Shown piece by piece: positions 40,824-51,647 of a DNA stretch of 64,000 nt. The position numbers and the translations under genes are program-made. This DNA is from Argyresthia goedartella. Its lineage: Eukaryota; Arthropoda; Insecta; Lepidoptera; Argyresthiidae. The stretch spans positions 26,940,715-27,004,714 of the forward strand of contig OX463829.1 of assembly GCA_949825045.1 (NCBI GenBank), given 5' to 3'. Within the stretch, counting starts at the first letter, position 1. The number at the start of each line of letters is the position of its first letter. Under the pieces are notes generated by a model. That model worked only from the letters and a program-made list of their open reading frames with translations. It was not told the DNA's origin and ran no database searches.

Positions 40824-41635
40824 ACTTCGTATCAGAAGCTAGTGCAGAAGGCCAGAGCACTAAACACAAAATAAATGGAAGTCGAACTAAACGAACTGTA
40901 ATCTTATTTCACACTAGAAGAGTAAACAGAAAAGAGAAACAAACAGAAATTCTTAGCTTTGGAACTTGTACCACGACCGATGAGCACTCAGGTCAACCGC
41001 TCCGTGAAAAGTGCCTGTACGATTCCATTCAGCGCCCTGGCCGAGTTCTACCACCACCCGACCAGTCTCGCTTCTGATTGGTCCGCGAGACATCCGCCGC
41101 CGCCCATTGGTTGACGGCGATTGCCTCGCGGTCACAATTCCCGCACTTTTCACAAAACACATGAAATCATGTTATTTGCTAAACTAAACTATTACAGCAT
41201 AGTTTTATTGAATCAGAGTATGTTTTTAGAACCTAGTAAATATTACAAAGTTAACAAATTAACGAGTTTTTAAATAAAATCACAGCTAACCGGAACCGCG
41301 TACTACTGAGCGCGCTTCCGAAAGATTACATTTCCACCAAATTGATCAAGTTAATTCTGAAAGTTTGACAGAAGCCTTAAGTAATTATCACAAGATTTTA
41401 GAAACCTAGAAATGAATTTTACAAGCTAAAATCAAATTATTTGAAAACCGGAAACCGAATCAATCGCACCAAATACTTGGGAAAGCTAGAATTGATAACA
41501 ATCACAGTTTTGCCTATAAAATAACAATCAATCCGCTTAACAGATAAGAACTTATTATTATTAACTAAAGCTACTTATCATAAAATTTAACTAAACTATT
41601 TAATTAAAATATGACTCATCGGCGTTGCGCCGATA
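40743..41635 (-). repeat. Gypsy 5' LTR
   Basis: 893 bp. The gag ATG at 40823 lies 80 bp inside its downstream edge, so the first 27 or so gag codons belong to the LTR and are repeated in the 3' LTR. Confidence 0.85.
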
Positions 41636-42312
41636 TATATGAAAAACTTAGATATGGGTTTGCCAGTACAGGATTTTGATGAACAGAACCCGAACAAAAT
41701 CTATTCTACTTCTTCAACATTATTCAAACAGAATTCAATACAGTTTTTAAATTAAAGAAAGTCAGTGCCAACAACGGTAAATCTAAATTTAATGACTGGG
41801 CAAAATTTGGAATTCGTAAAAGTAGAGCTATCTTGTATGACCTTTATGAACAAAACACCTTTAAATTTGATATAAAATTTCATGACTATGTTAAAAAATA
41901 TTCCAAAACTTTCAAGTTGATTTGTAGAACTGTAAAAACTTTACGCATTAATAGAAAAATACAAAATTCAAATAATAGAATGAGAACGGTGTGGCAAATC
42001 ATAAACCGTGAAACTGGCAAAGTTATACCAAGGGATAATGATTTCTGCTTAAAGATAGGTGATGATGTTGTTAAATCCAACGCTGAGGTAGCTCGAGCTT
42101 TTGAAACATTCTTCACCAATTCACCCTTACTCACAACAGAGCGTCTAAATTCATCTCCATATGAAGCAGAGGCTTTATTAAAATATAGCACTAGCATCAG
42201 TAATGTACACTTAAAATTTTATCATGTATATCCCCAGGATATTGTCAAAACGTATAGATTACTTAACTTAAAAAATACTGAAGACCTGTATACCCCACAG
42301 GTCATCAGTTAA
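41636..42312 (+). pseudogene. LINE-A region between endonuclease and reverse transcriptase
   Basis: It resumes straight after the Gypsy element (MKNLDMGLPVQDFDEQNPNK, then a TAA). The longer frame has MRTVWQIINRETGKV, VKSNAEVARAFETFFTN and the spacer before RT, as in jockey/CR1 LINE ORF2 proteins. Stops near 41753 and 42312 break it. Confidence 0.7.
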
Positions 42313-42400
42313 AGTCATTGGTTCAATAATACTTGTTATAGCCCCACACCTAGCTTCTATATATAATAAATGTGTTGATGATGGAGCTTTCCCAGACCTC

Positions 42401-43665
42401 ATGAAACACAGTAAACTTATACCTCTGTTCAAGTCGGGAGACAAGGGTGATCCGTCAAATTTCAGACCAATATCGGTTCTTCCAGTACTAAGTAAATTTT
42501 TTGAAAAGATTATACTCAATCAAATGCTCTCACACTTCAACCGTACAAAACAACTCCACGCCAAGCAATACGGTTTCACTAGGGGTAAATCGACTACGGA
42601 TGCAGGTATTACCCTTATATCTCATATTTATTCTGCATGGGAAGCCGCACAGGATGCTATCGGTGTTTTTTGCGATCTGTCGAAGGCATTTGTGTTGATC
42701 ATGACACGCTACTAATGAAATTTAATCATTACGGAGTTAGAAATAAAGCGTTGGATCTACTAAGATCATACCTAAGCAATATAATTCAAAAAGCAGAAGT
42801 CAACGGCGTTAAATCTGATGGATCGGGGGTAAAAATTGGCGTTCCACAAGGTTCCATATTAGGCCCTTTCTTATTCCTGGTATATATTAACGATCTGCCT
42901 TTTATGGTGGAGAAATTGACTAACATAGTGTTGTTTGCTGATGATACTTCACTGGTCTTCAAAATTGAAAGACAAAAAGAAGATTTTGATGATGTCAATA
43001 GAGTATTATCTTTAACCTTGAATTGGTTCACAGTTAACAATTTATTGTTAAATGCTGGTAAAACCAAATGTATCAAATTCTCACTTCCAAATGTCAGGCA
43101 AGTTGGGACCAGTTTAGTGTTGGACAGCAATACGTTGGAATTAGTAAATGACACGAAGTTTCTTGGAATAACCATTGATAACAAATTGCAGTGGGGACCC
43201 CACATAGAAAAATTGGTTGGTAAATTAAGTTCTGTGGCTTACGCTGTTAGGAACATCAGACAAAACACGGATGTGGCTACATCTAGGCATGGCATGATGT
43301 CCTATGGTATCTTGTTGTGGGGGAAAGCAGCGGATATTCAAACTATTTTTATTTTACAGAAAAGAGCTATTCGAGCAATTTATAATTTAAAACGCACAGA
43401 CTCCTTAAGAGAGCTTTTTAAAGAAATTGACATACTAACTGTAGCTAGTCAATTTATTTTCGAAAATATAATGTATGTACGCAAGAACCTTACAAAATTT
43501 CCCAAACTTAGCGATAGCTGTAATGTTAACCTAAGAAATAATCACAGACTACTTGCGCCCCGGTTTAGACTCGCGAAGGTTAGCAATTCTTTCAAGGGTC
43601 AATGCATTCTCTACTACAACAAGATACCTCTGGAGATCTTGAAATTGCCATTTGAGCAATTTTAA
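42401..43665 (+). pseudogene. LINE-A reverse transcriptase
   Basis: HSKLIPLFKSGDKGDPSNFR, ISVLPVLSKFFEKI and FCDLSKAF (catalytic motif A) read in one frame to about 42690. After a small deletion the frame shifts to VDHDTLLMKFNHYGVRN, GVPQGSILGPFLFLVYINDL, VLFADDTSLVFKI (catalytic FADD) and the thumb (TKFLGITIDNKLQWGPHIE, SYGILLWGKA). It ends KGQCILYYNKIPLEILKLPF and a TAA. Apart from the shift at motif A, the 3' frame is open for over 300 codons, so the copy is not very old. Confidence 0.85.
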
Positions 43666-44020
43666 AATAATGTTAAAGCGACTTTGTCGAAAAAGGGATA
43701 TTACAATAAAAGTAATCTTGAACTTACTTAAATGATGGGACTGTATGGGGTTAATCTGGCTCAACACAGACCTTGCTGTTAATAATTTTGTAATTATTCA
43801 TTCCTGCTTATTAATTATGATAATGACTAAATATTATATTTTGTATTAGTTAAGCATAAGCAATTTTTAAAAAGAGATCTAAAAATCAATCTGTGGGAGT
43901 TTCTACGCCCTTCTTCTCCCACAGTGGTCCAATGTAGAGAAGTGGCAAAAATGACGAAAGTATATGTAAATATCTACAGTAATAAAGACATTTTGAATTT
44001 TGGAATTTTGGAATTTTGGA
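43666..44020 (+). other. LINE-A 3' untranslated region and GAATTTTG tail
   Basis: About 330 bp shared with 29156-29345 and 57005-57295, ending in repeats of GAATTTTG (43994-44020), the microsatellite-like tail typical of CR1-type LINEs. Confidence 0.8.
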
Positions 44021-44560
44021 ATAATCAGCCATTTTTGATTTAGTACTAAAGACTAATAATGAGTTTGGCACAGGATCTTTCTCCGACTCTGCTTGTAAAA
44101 TTATGTACCTATTTCCGGCTGAATTATTTTCATGAGCACCACCTGCCACGAGCCTCGATTTTGAGCCTTGTAGTTTTTATGTACATTAGACTCGTCTAAA
44201 TAAATTATTGGCTTTCCTTCTGCACATTTTGATGATATGGATCTTAAGAAGTAATGTCTCCAGGCATATATGTCATTACGTTCAATAAACAAAGAACGTT
44301 CATTTTTGTTTTTCTTAAATTCATAACCATTGGCCAAAGAACAAAGAAACAAAGTTATGCACCAACCTCAAACATTTCATATTTTTCAAATTCACCTTAT
44401 AAATATTTGAAATTTTACAAGTTTTTTTTTTGTGATATAAGTAATTTCTTCAAATTACTGGTTTTGAGTTTTCATCCGGTCCTTCTGCTCCAAATAATTG
44501 AGATTTCTAATAGTTCTCACGAATGCATCGACACCTTCTACATCCTCTAGATTATCTGCG
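44021..44560 (-). pseudogene. DDE_3-type transposase, N-terminal catalytic part
   Basis: Reading leftward: FVRTIRNLNYLE, SLANGYEFKKNKNERSLFIE, RNDIYAWRHYFLRSI, KPIIYLDESNVHKNYKA (first catalytic Asp), then in another frame GGAHENNSAGNRYIILQAES, VPNSLLVFSTKSKMADY, where the LINE interrupts it. Homologous to the relics at 54840-55505 and 62340-63000. Several frame changes make it inactive. Confidence 0.75.
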
Positions 44561-44645
44561 AAAGAAAAAAAAAATCGGCACTTTAAAGATCACACGGCGG
44601 TCGGGGCCCAGACACTTGCGCAACCGCAACCCGGTTGGCGCATGG

Positions 44646-44685
44646 CACAGACCAACTAGCTGACCAACTAGCTAGTTGGTCTGTG
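44646..44685. repeat. hairpin with 16-bp perfect arms
   Basis: CACAGACCAACTAGCT and AGCTAGTTGGTCTGTG are separated by 8 bases, flanked by direct copies of GGCGCATGGCA. Confidence 0.85.
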
Positions 44686-44859
44686 GCGCATGGCAACCCA
44701 CTGAATCTGTTCCCCACGTTGGGGAGGCCTAGGAACTTGTAGCTTTGTAGGTAATTTCGCCGGGAAACTCACATCCTCAATCTGCTGTTCAATATTTTAC
44801 GTAACCCTCGCTATCCTTTCTTTCTTCGAGAACGTTTTTATTTCCTTTCTACCAGCAGG

Positions 44860-45410
44860 TTTCGGAGAACTCAGACTGTTTCCATGCCTACCACAACACC
44901 GTGCCATACGGGCACGGGTTTAGAATCCGGGCCATCCAGCTGTAGAATGCACTCCCCTCCACCATCAGGAATAGTTCGACAGTCTACATTTTTAAAAGTC
45001 GATTTAAAGAGCACTACCTTTCTCTTCAAGCATAAGTTAATACCTATGTATGTATTACGTATGCATGTATTTTTATTTTATTTATATACTTAATATATAT
45101 ATTAAGTTTATTATACTTATACAGTATTTAAGTATTCTTTTATATATTTAGGCTTAGATAGTTATATAAATAGGTTTAGGTATTTATTTTCAATTGTATA
45201 TTATTATGTTTAGGTATGTAGTCTATGTACTACACTTGAACACAATTAGTCTACCCTCACTCAACAATTACCTCTTACTCTCTAGGTCGGTTTGCTGGAA
45301 GAGATCTCTTATTTAGAGATAAGTACGCCGTTGTGCACTGTTTTAACTTCAATATAATTTTGCTTTAAATTGTGTGTGCAATAAAGAAATTATGAAATTA
45401 TGAGTGTCAC
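44860..45410 (+). mobile_element. LINE-C 3' end fragment
   Basis: One frame reads NALPSTIRNSSTVYIFKSRF and KEHYLSL, the usual last residues of jockey-type ORF2. About 400 bp of T/A-rich 3' untranslated sequence follows, ending CAATAAAGAAATTATGAAAT. It lies inside the DDE transposon. Confidence 0.6.
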
Positions 45411-45921
45411 CGGCCTGGCAAGTATCAAAATAATAAATTATTCTAACCTAAGAAATTCAACACCACACGTAAACAACCTTGTTTTCGGTTGAATTCAGCT
45501 TCTTTTTCATATTTTTATTGGAATTTAGACATAATGTAAAACGATATCTTTCGGACTCCACATTTAATGGTTTTATTCATATTTTAGAACGCAAATTAAA
45601 TAACAACAAAACAATTCAAAGCAAATGTTTGAAAACAGCCATATTGATAAATTGACACTGTCACAGTTTAATAAAATAAAAAAGGACATATCCTCTGTGG
45701 TGGATACGCCATCTTTGGTGGTACAAAAGTTTTGGTAGCAGCTGGACCTACAGTCATAATTAGATACTATGGGCTTTTTGACAGCAGTCTGTTCTTTTCT
45801 ACTGCAAGACAGACAACAACAGTGAAGTTTCTTCTTTATTCTTTTCACCTGTGTCAAAAGAGGTTACACTGAGATCTGTGACAGTTGCCAAATAACCTAA
45901 AGTAATGACGCAGATTACATA
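45411..45921 (-). other. interior of the DDE transposon, unassigned
   Basis: It holds a 94-codon minus frame (KKLHCCCLSCSRKEQ, NYDCRSSCYQNFCTT) of unusual Cys content. It lies upstream of the transposase in reading direction, so it could be part of a 5' exon, but I recognise no domain. Confidence 0.3.
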
Positions 45922-46092
45922 AGAGAGGTCGCACACGGCGTATTTTAAAGCGTAGACGACACGCAAATGCCGTGTTTATATACGCGCTTCAAATGCGATT
46001 TGAACGCAACCTTATAACCTACGCACACGGGGCAGGCGTTCGTGAAACACGCGTCGTCCGCGCGTTTAAAATACACCATATGCGACCTCTCT
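45922..46092. mobile_element. MITE with about 42-bp inverted ends
   Basis: AGAGAGGTCGCACACGGCGT and ATTTTAAA at the left pair with the inverse of TTTAAAATACACCATATGCG and ACCTCTCT at the right. The interior is rich in CG. It lies directly inside the right end of the DDE transposon. Confidence 0.75.
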
Positions 46093-46094
46093 AT

Positions 46095-46181
46095 GATCGA
46101 ACAACCGTTGTTAACAGTGTCTGTTAGAAAACAGCACAGCAGCTGTTTGCGTAATTTAAAAACAGCCGTTGGTTAAAACTC
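46095..46181. repeat. right terminal inverted repeat of the DDE transposon
   Basis: It pairs with 33240-33330. The outer edge ACTC-TA mirrors TA-GAGT at the left. Confidence 0.75.
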
Positions 46182-46183
46182 TA

Positions 46184-47488
46184 CACATGACACTGTCACA
46201 ATAGTGTTGCTGTTTGAAAGATTTCAAATAACTTGAATATCTAATTTCATTACCCAGACTTTAATACGCCTGGCGGAGTCCGCCCTCAGATGAACGAAAC
46301 TCTTTGGTCCGCCATCTACCGTAATCGACAGCAGAAGTCGTAATTGGCATGACGGCATGACGCACATTGTCGGTAAAAACTGACATGACATGAAGCGCCA
46401 TCTGTTGACACGTGACAGAACCATAACAAACAAGCCAAAAATGTTTTCCTTGCTTAATTGAACAGGCCAGAAATGTTTTTGTTTTCCTCGTTAACTATAA
46501 ATTGTTTTGCGGCCCCATTACTTTCCATCTTTTGCCACATTTCCGAGCTATGGAGTAAATAGTTAATTTCTTACGTGTTTGCAAAGACTTATATTTACAA
46601 ACCGAGAAGTTTACAGCACGAGCCGAAGGCGAGGATCGGAGCGAGGTCCGTAAAAAAGCCTTTTCGAACGAGTTGCGAATATAATTTTTCCGCCTGAGAA
46701 CCCAAAATCAAGCGACAAAGGTGCTATTTTGAGGTGAGAAGAGGAAAAAATAATTTTTTAAAGTCTCATTCTAATTGCCACCGGTACGAAAGCGAGTCAA
46801 CACTATTCTCAGAATATTTTTGACACTCCATACACATTTGTATAGAGAATGTAAAGAATGTAAATCGGTTAGTCATAACAAAACGTATCTAATACTTATA
46901 ACGGTTTTTGGGAAATAAACAGATACATAAAAAACCGTTATGCATCAGCCTTAACCGTTTTCAATCCCTAAGTAGGTGCGCGGTAGAAAGTTTGCTCTAT
47001 AAATTAAGTGAAGGAGAGAGAGAGTTGGTGCTCGTAAATCTAAGTGTCTTGTACCCGCGGGACAGGGTTCGGCTCCCGGTAGTGACATCCCGCGAGCTGT
47101 ATGAGCTGTGACCATGGCATGGGTGGGGTTATTGGGACTTTTGCTGAGCAGCTTTTAGGGGTTATGGTTGTGACGATAAGCGAAAATCAATGACATTTCT
47201 GTACATTATTTCTGGCCACACACATTGTATCGTGAGAAACATCCGGGGATTTATTCCCTAGTCGGGATTCGAATCCGGAACATTCAGACTACACTCTTTC
47301 ATTAAACCCTGTATTATGTACGGGAAAAAAAACTGTCATTACTGTAATGTACGAGTATATCTATTACATTGCGGCCGTGTCTGCCGCTCCAGAATTGGAC
47401 TGTATAATCACGAGCGCAGGCGTCTATCGGACGCTGCTTAAATAATCTGATACATATGCCATAGAGTCTTAAGATGTTGATAATATTA
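46184..47488. other. no gene recognised
   Basis: A tRNA-like remnant (GGGATTCGAATCCGGA, a reversed B box) lies at 47220-47290. Around 46620 a CGAGCCGAAGGCGAG motif also seen in the family A copy at 31860 occurs. Otherwise nothing is supported. Confidence 0.45.
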
Positions 47489-47695
47489 CGACCTCTGTGG
47501 CGCAGCTGTTGTGGCTCTGCCTACCATGCGAGAGGTCCCGGGTTCGATCCCCGGCTGGGGGTGAAGATAAAAAAACCAGGTCTGGTATGTTTATATGGGT
47601 GTGACGTCGCTGTTTTTGGTAATCACTACACAGGGTATCCTAGTGTGGGGCCAGAAGCAATGTATGTGGCTGTATGTAAATGTTGATTATTATTA
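47489..47695 (+). mobile_element. SINE S1, complete
   Basis: GACCTCTGTGGCGCAGCTGT, CCCGGGTTCGATCCCCGG and GGGTATCCTAGTGTGGGGCC, with a TTATTATTATTATG tail. Confidence 0.85.
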
Positions 47696-47720
47696 TTATG
47701 CTAGTATTTAATCGCTTAAT

Positions 47721-47946
47721 CACATCAAAAATACTGATTTGCACAACAAAAAAGGATCAACAAAAACACTTTTTATGTTTTAAATATTTTATGTGTAAGT
47801 TTTAAGATTTTTTTGTTGTTCTTGCATATTCAACCTAACACGAAGGATAAAGGGGGCTTCGCTTCACTCACCCCCTTTACCCTTCAGTTAAGCTACCGCA
47901 GCATTTTGCCCTGATATCTGCTGTGCAAATCAGTATTTTTGATGTG
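47721..47946. mobile_element. family D element with perfect 25-bp inverted ends
   Basis: CACATCAAAAATACTGATTT...GCACA at the left is mirrored exactly at the right (TGTGC...AAATCAGTATTTTTGATGTG). The family D core lies between. This 226-bp copy defines the ends of family D and shows it is a foldback/MITE-like element. Confidence 0.8.
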
Positions 47947-48139
47947 CAGTTTAATATTTCCCTTATTATTATTGCAATGCATGGCCACCCCACACAAACC
48001 CGTCTCTGTTGCGGTGGCACGAAACACCGAAACTCGGTACTGCGAAACTCATTGAAATAAAGTATCCCTAGCTAGAGGCGGCTGCGCGTGGAAACTTTGT
48101 TTGATTGACACAAAATACGGGCACGGTTTATCTATCAGA

Positions 48140-48318
48140 CTATCCAACAGATAAACATAAACATTTACATACAGGCACATACATTGCTTTTGGCCCTACA
48201 CTAGGATACCCTGAGTCGTTGGAACCAGAAACAGCGACGTCACATACAAATAAACATCCAAGACCTGGGTTTTTTTTACTCCCAGCCGGGGATCGAACCC
48301 GGACCTCTCATGATGCGG
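48140..48318 (-). mobile_element. SINE S1, reverse
   Basis: ATTGCTTTTGGCCCTACACT, AGGATACCCTGAGTCG and CCCAGCCGGGGATCGAACCC (the B box on the minus strand). Confidence 0.8.
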
Positions 48319-48546
48319 ATATTTAGCGTGGACTTGCTGGAACTTTAAATAAAGTAGTTCTTATCACCTGGTCCGAGAGGCCTATTTTTGTAGGCATTTT
48401 AATAACTTTTGAGGATTAAGGCAACCTAAGTAGTGTTTCCCAAAAAAAGTGTAATGTTCATTTTTTTGTTGGAGCGGAAAAAATTGAATTTCTCATACTC
48501 TCTCATCAGCTCGTGTATTATATGGACTAAAACAATATGTGTGTAT

Positions 48547-48796
48547 GTGAATGGCCGAATGGCTACGTGGCCCTGCCTACGAAGCCAAGGTTCCCGGGTT
48601 CGAATCCCGGTGGGGGCAAATATTTTTTGATGAAAACGGATGTTTGTATATACCCTAGTCATAGTTGTTTATCTATCTAAGCATAATATTTATCTATATA
48701 AGTATGTGTATCGTTGTCTAGTACCCAAGACACAGGGAATCCTAGTTTGGGGCTAGATCAATGTGTGTAAATAGTGTCCAAGGTATTATTATTATG
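48547..48796 (+). mobile_element. SINE S2
   Basis: GAATGGCCGAATGGCTACGT, TCCCGGGTTCGAATCCCGGT and the S2 body and tail; the head has a short deletion before the A box. Confidence 0.85.
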
Positions 48797-49087
48797 ACCT
48801 CGGTATATGCTGTAGGCTTATTACCTGCAAGTTGCCCATTTGGGGTGGAATGTCCGTCAGTGTGTAAGACCCAGTAAATATAGTAAGTGCTCTGGGTACA
48901 GCTCAGTCTAATAGTTTCTTAGCTTCGCACATTATTTCTTTGTGTTCCAACAGCTACCTAGACTAGATAACAGAAGGTTCTGGAATATTCTATGTTCCGG
49001 ACTTATCTCCAGCAAGATACATCTTGTGCAAACCAAAAGGCAGGGTATGAGTGATGCTAATCATGTGAATGAAAAAAGAAAGAAATA

Positions 49088-49348
49088 TAATAATAATAAT
49101 AATAATAATACCTTGGACACCTTTTACACACATTGATCTAGCCCCAAACTAGGATTCCCTGTATCTTGGGTACTAGACAACGATATATATACTTATATAG
49201 AGAAATATTATACTTAGATAGATAAACAACCATGACTAGGGTACAAACATCCGTTCTCATCAAACAAACATTTGTCCCCACCGGGACTCGAACCCGGGAC
49301 CCTTGGTTTCGTAGGCAGGGTCACTGCCGACTCAGCCATTCGGGTCGT
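49088..49348 (-). mobile_element. SINE S2, reverse, with (TAA)n tail
   Basis: ATAATACCTTGGACACC (tail), GACTCGAACCCGGGACCC (B box, minus) and CCGACTCAGCCATTCGGGTC (A box, minus). Confidence 0.85.
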
Positions 49349-50459
49349 GAAGTCGGCCAATATGAAGTTGGCTTTGGCTAATGTAAATCTATCTTCTATC
49401 TAATAAGTGTCCGTATCTATCTAGTAAGTGAACCGACAGAATTCGGTCACGGCGACCGCTTCATGAGCTTTGAACTCGCTCGAGTGCTCGAATGTGGCTT
49501 GTGCAGCCAATCTTCCTTGTGAAGATCCTCGCGCATTGCGGGCATGTGAGCACACCATTTGTATAGTTATACTGAGTTAGCGCGCTTCGTTGACACTAGT
49601 ACAATGATTTGTACAATACGATTAAAATCAATTAACAATTCGGCCAACCTCGGAAATTGTCGTGAATCCCTCATCTCTCCCACAGAGTTATCAATTTACA
49701 GATATGACCTTTAATGATATTACTCGTCGTCTTATTGAATACAATACAAGAACCATGTAAGCAACAAAACCTCCTTTGTAGCTCAAAACTAACAACCTTT
49801 ATATTGAAATAAGAAAAATATTTGACTATTTTGACAGTCTGCCTTCTTGGTGTCAATAAAAACAGTGTGACGTATATGATACATTTATGTTTATGAACGC
49901 TAATTTCATTCGTGAAAGTATTCGATTCTATCAAAAGTAACTTACAATAGTTATGTATCATGGCTTCAACTAATTTAAAGCGTGGTAAAAAAATTGTTGC
50001 TCAATCTCGTGAAATTCAAATTCATGTCGCTTCTGCATAATACATTTCTTAGATCTACCTGTTAGTCATGTCATCTTGGCAGGTGCTATAAATAGCGTTT
50101 ATGATACTTCAAATTAAATGCTCCCTAAAAGAAATCGCGGTAATGTATGTCGTGTCATTTCCGTCTCCGGATTTAGGCGATGATATCCGAACCGAAAAAC
50201 CGAATCTTTAACTGATTTTAATCGTATTGTACCATGATGGAACTAATGATATTTTTTAGCGACACTAGTGCAGGTGGTTGGGCTTTTAACTCATCGCGCT
50301 TGGTGTCCAGCTCGGCGCGCCGGTGAATTTCAAAGTCACGGACTTTGAAATACTCCGGCTCCGTTTCCACGTTTTAGTCTGTTGATCTTAAAATTTGAGA
50401 TGTAAAATTGGAGGTTATCTTTACTCTTGGTCTTTGTCTCATCGGGAGAATAACATGGC
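49349..50459. other. no gene recognised
   Basis: AT-rich. The near-palindrome AAAGTCACGGACTTTGAAAT near 50330 is the only local structure noted. Confidence 0.4.
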
Positions 50460-50860
50460 GGCTCGGGCCCCGTGGCATTGATGGTATTTCGGTGTACCAA
50501 TTATCATACAGGCATCGGGCCTGGTCAGAGTGTAAATCTGCATCGTCGGGAAATAAGTAGATTCACGTCATCGGTTGAGTGATTTGTGTGGTGAAGGTTG
50601 AAGTTGTACGGTCTCCAACTCGTCGTATCGGTAGCGGCGACTCCACGTGTCAGCAGCAGCACGCCGGCGAACAGCGTCGGGCAGCAACGATAGTGATTCG
50701 ACTCCTATCCTATCCCAAACTGTGCCCCTTTCCCGAATTCCCGTCTCGAATCGAGCTTTCGATTTCCGTCTACGGAGACAAAGGTCAGTAACAAATTTCA
50801 TCACTTCTTTTCTCTCACGTGGCAAAGGCACATCCCCCTCAGGATTCCACGCCGTTCGGT
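50460..50860. other. GC-richer block, possibly coding on either strand, unassigned
   Basis: Both strands have open frames of 70-87 codons (plus: NRAFDFRLRRQRSVTNFITS; minus: LCLRRRKSKARFETGIRERG). Arg richness on both strands suggests composition rather than selection. AAAG|GTCAGT at 50784 resembles a splice donor. I do not call a gene. Confidence 0.3.
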
Positions 50861-50974
50861 AGGCGTGGGAAAATTAACAAAATTGATTGATCTTGAAAAC
50901 CAAAATTTAGAAAGTAGAAGATACAATATCCATAGGAAAAAACAGGATCGATACGTATACAATGACTTACAATA

Positions 50975-51348
50975 AATGAAATATCCCAACCGAAGTCATA
51001 ACCTGCTAACCCATGGAGTATCGAAGGTACAACCAATCAAAGTTAGTATGAAATATCTGTAATCCTTCGGAAACAACAAGGATATTCTTCAAGGTAAGTG
51101 TCTTCTTTCGTACGTGTATTTTGACCGCGTAAATCTAAGTTATGGCTAAATAAAAAAATGTATCTATAAAAAAATCACGAATCGCAATGAGACTACAAAA
51201 TTTAGGCACTATAGCACGGCTCTTATAGGTGGTAACGTACAAATTAAAATACCAAGGTTTAGTTATATTTCATACACTTTGTCAGGGTATAACTTCGATT
51301 CTCCATGGGTTAGCGAGTTATATCTTCGGTTGGGATATTTCTTTCATT
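50975..51348. mobile_element. foldback element with about 52-56-bp inverted ends
   Basis: ATATCCCAACCGAAG, GCTAACCCATGGAG and TCGAAG at the left are mirrored at the right (CTTCGATTCTCCATGGGTTA, CTTCGGTTGGGATATTT). 266 bp lie between, without a reading frame. Confidence 0.75.
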
Positions 51349-51647
51349 GTTAGGAATATTTTGGTACACATTTTGTTCGTATCGCATTCTTAGTTGATAA
51401 CTTGTCAATTCTGATACCATCTCCTTTCGGAAAAAGTGAACTATCTGCGAAAGGCCTTAGCCTGATCCCTATAGTTAGTTAGGCTTAATTTAATGTCAAT
51501 TTATATATGTTAAAAAGTACTGAATTTTATGACTACAGTAAAAAGCAAAAAAAGTCCCATAATTTCGCAGTTTCTCGTGTGGTGCGCAGCGAGCACTAGC
51601 TTTTCGAAGTTGCAAATTTTGATTAACGCTACTCTCTATTCCTTTAT

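Larger units (their letters stand above)
35330..41635 (-). mobile_element. Gypsy-type LTR retrotransposon, defective
   Basis: A 6.3-kb element with LTRs of about 890 bp, gag, protease, reverse transcriptase, RNase H and integrase in Ty3/Gypsy order, all on the minus strand. TATAT or TATA flanks both sides (left GATGTATAT, right TATATGAAAA), a 4-5 bp target duplication. It sits inside LINE-A between the endonuclease and reverse transcriptase. Its frames are broken at several points, and no envelope gene is visible. Confidence 0.9.
34345..44020 (+). mobile_element. LINE-A, near full length, inserted in the DDE transposase
   Basis: The left junction follows CACGGTGAT and the right junction precedes ATAATCAGCC. 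Rejoining the host sequence restores an uninterrupted DYHRDM reading in the transposase, so the LINE entered exactly there with at most 2 bases duplicated, as in CR1-type LINEs. Without the Gypsy insert it is about 3.4 kb: endonuclease, reverse transcriptase, about 350 bp of 3' untranslated sequence, then a GAATTTTG tail. Truncated copies: 1130-1765, 29156-29345, 53745-53870, 56922-57295. Confidence 0.8.
33240..46181 (-). mobile_element. DDE transposon carrying nested LINE and Gypsy insertions
   Basis: The ends are inverted repeats of about 85 bp at roughly 80% identity: left ACGGCTGTTTTTAAAT, AACAGCCGCTGT, TCTAACAGCCGCTGTTAACA; right, read in reverse, ACGGCTGTTTTTAAAT, AACAGCTGCTGT, TCTAACAGACACTGTTAACA. 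Both outer ends read TA-GAGT, fitting a TA target duplication. Between them, on the minus strand, lie two halves of one transposase (44560 to 44021, then 34344 to 33725). Without later insertions the element would be about 2.4 kb. Boundary bases are inferred by eye. Confidence 0.75.
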
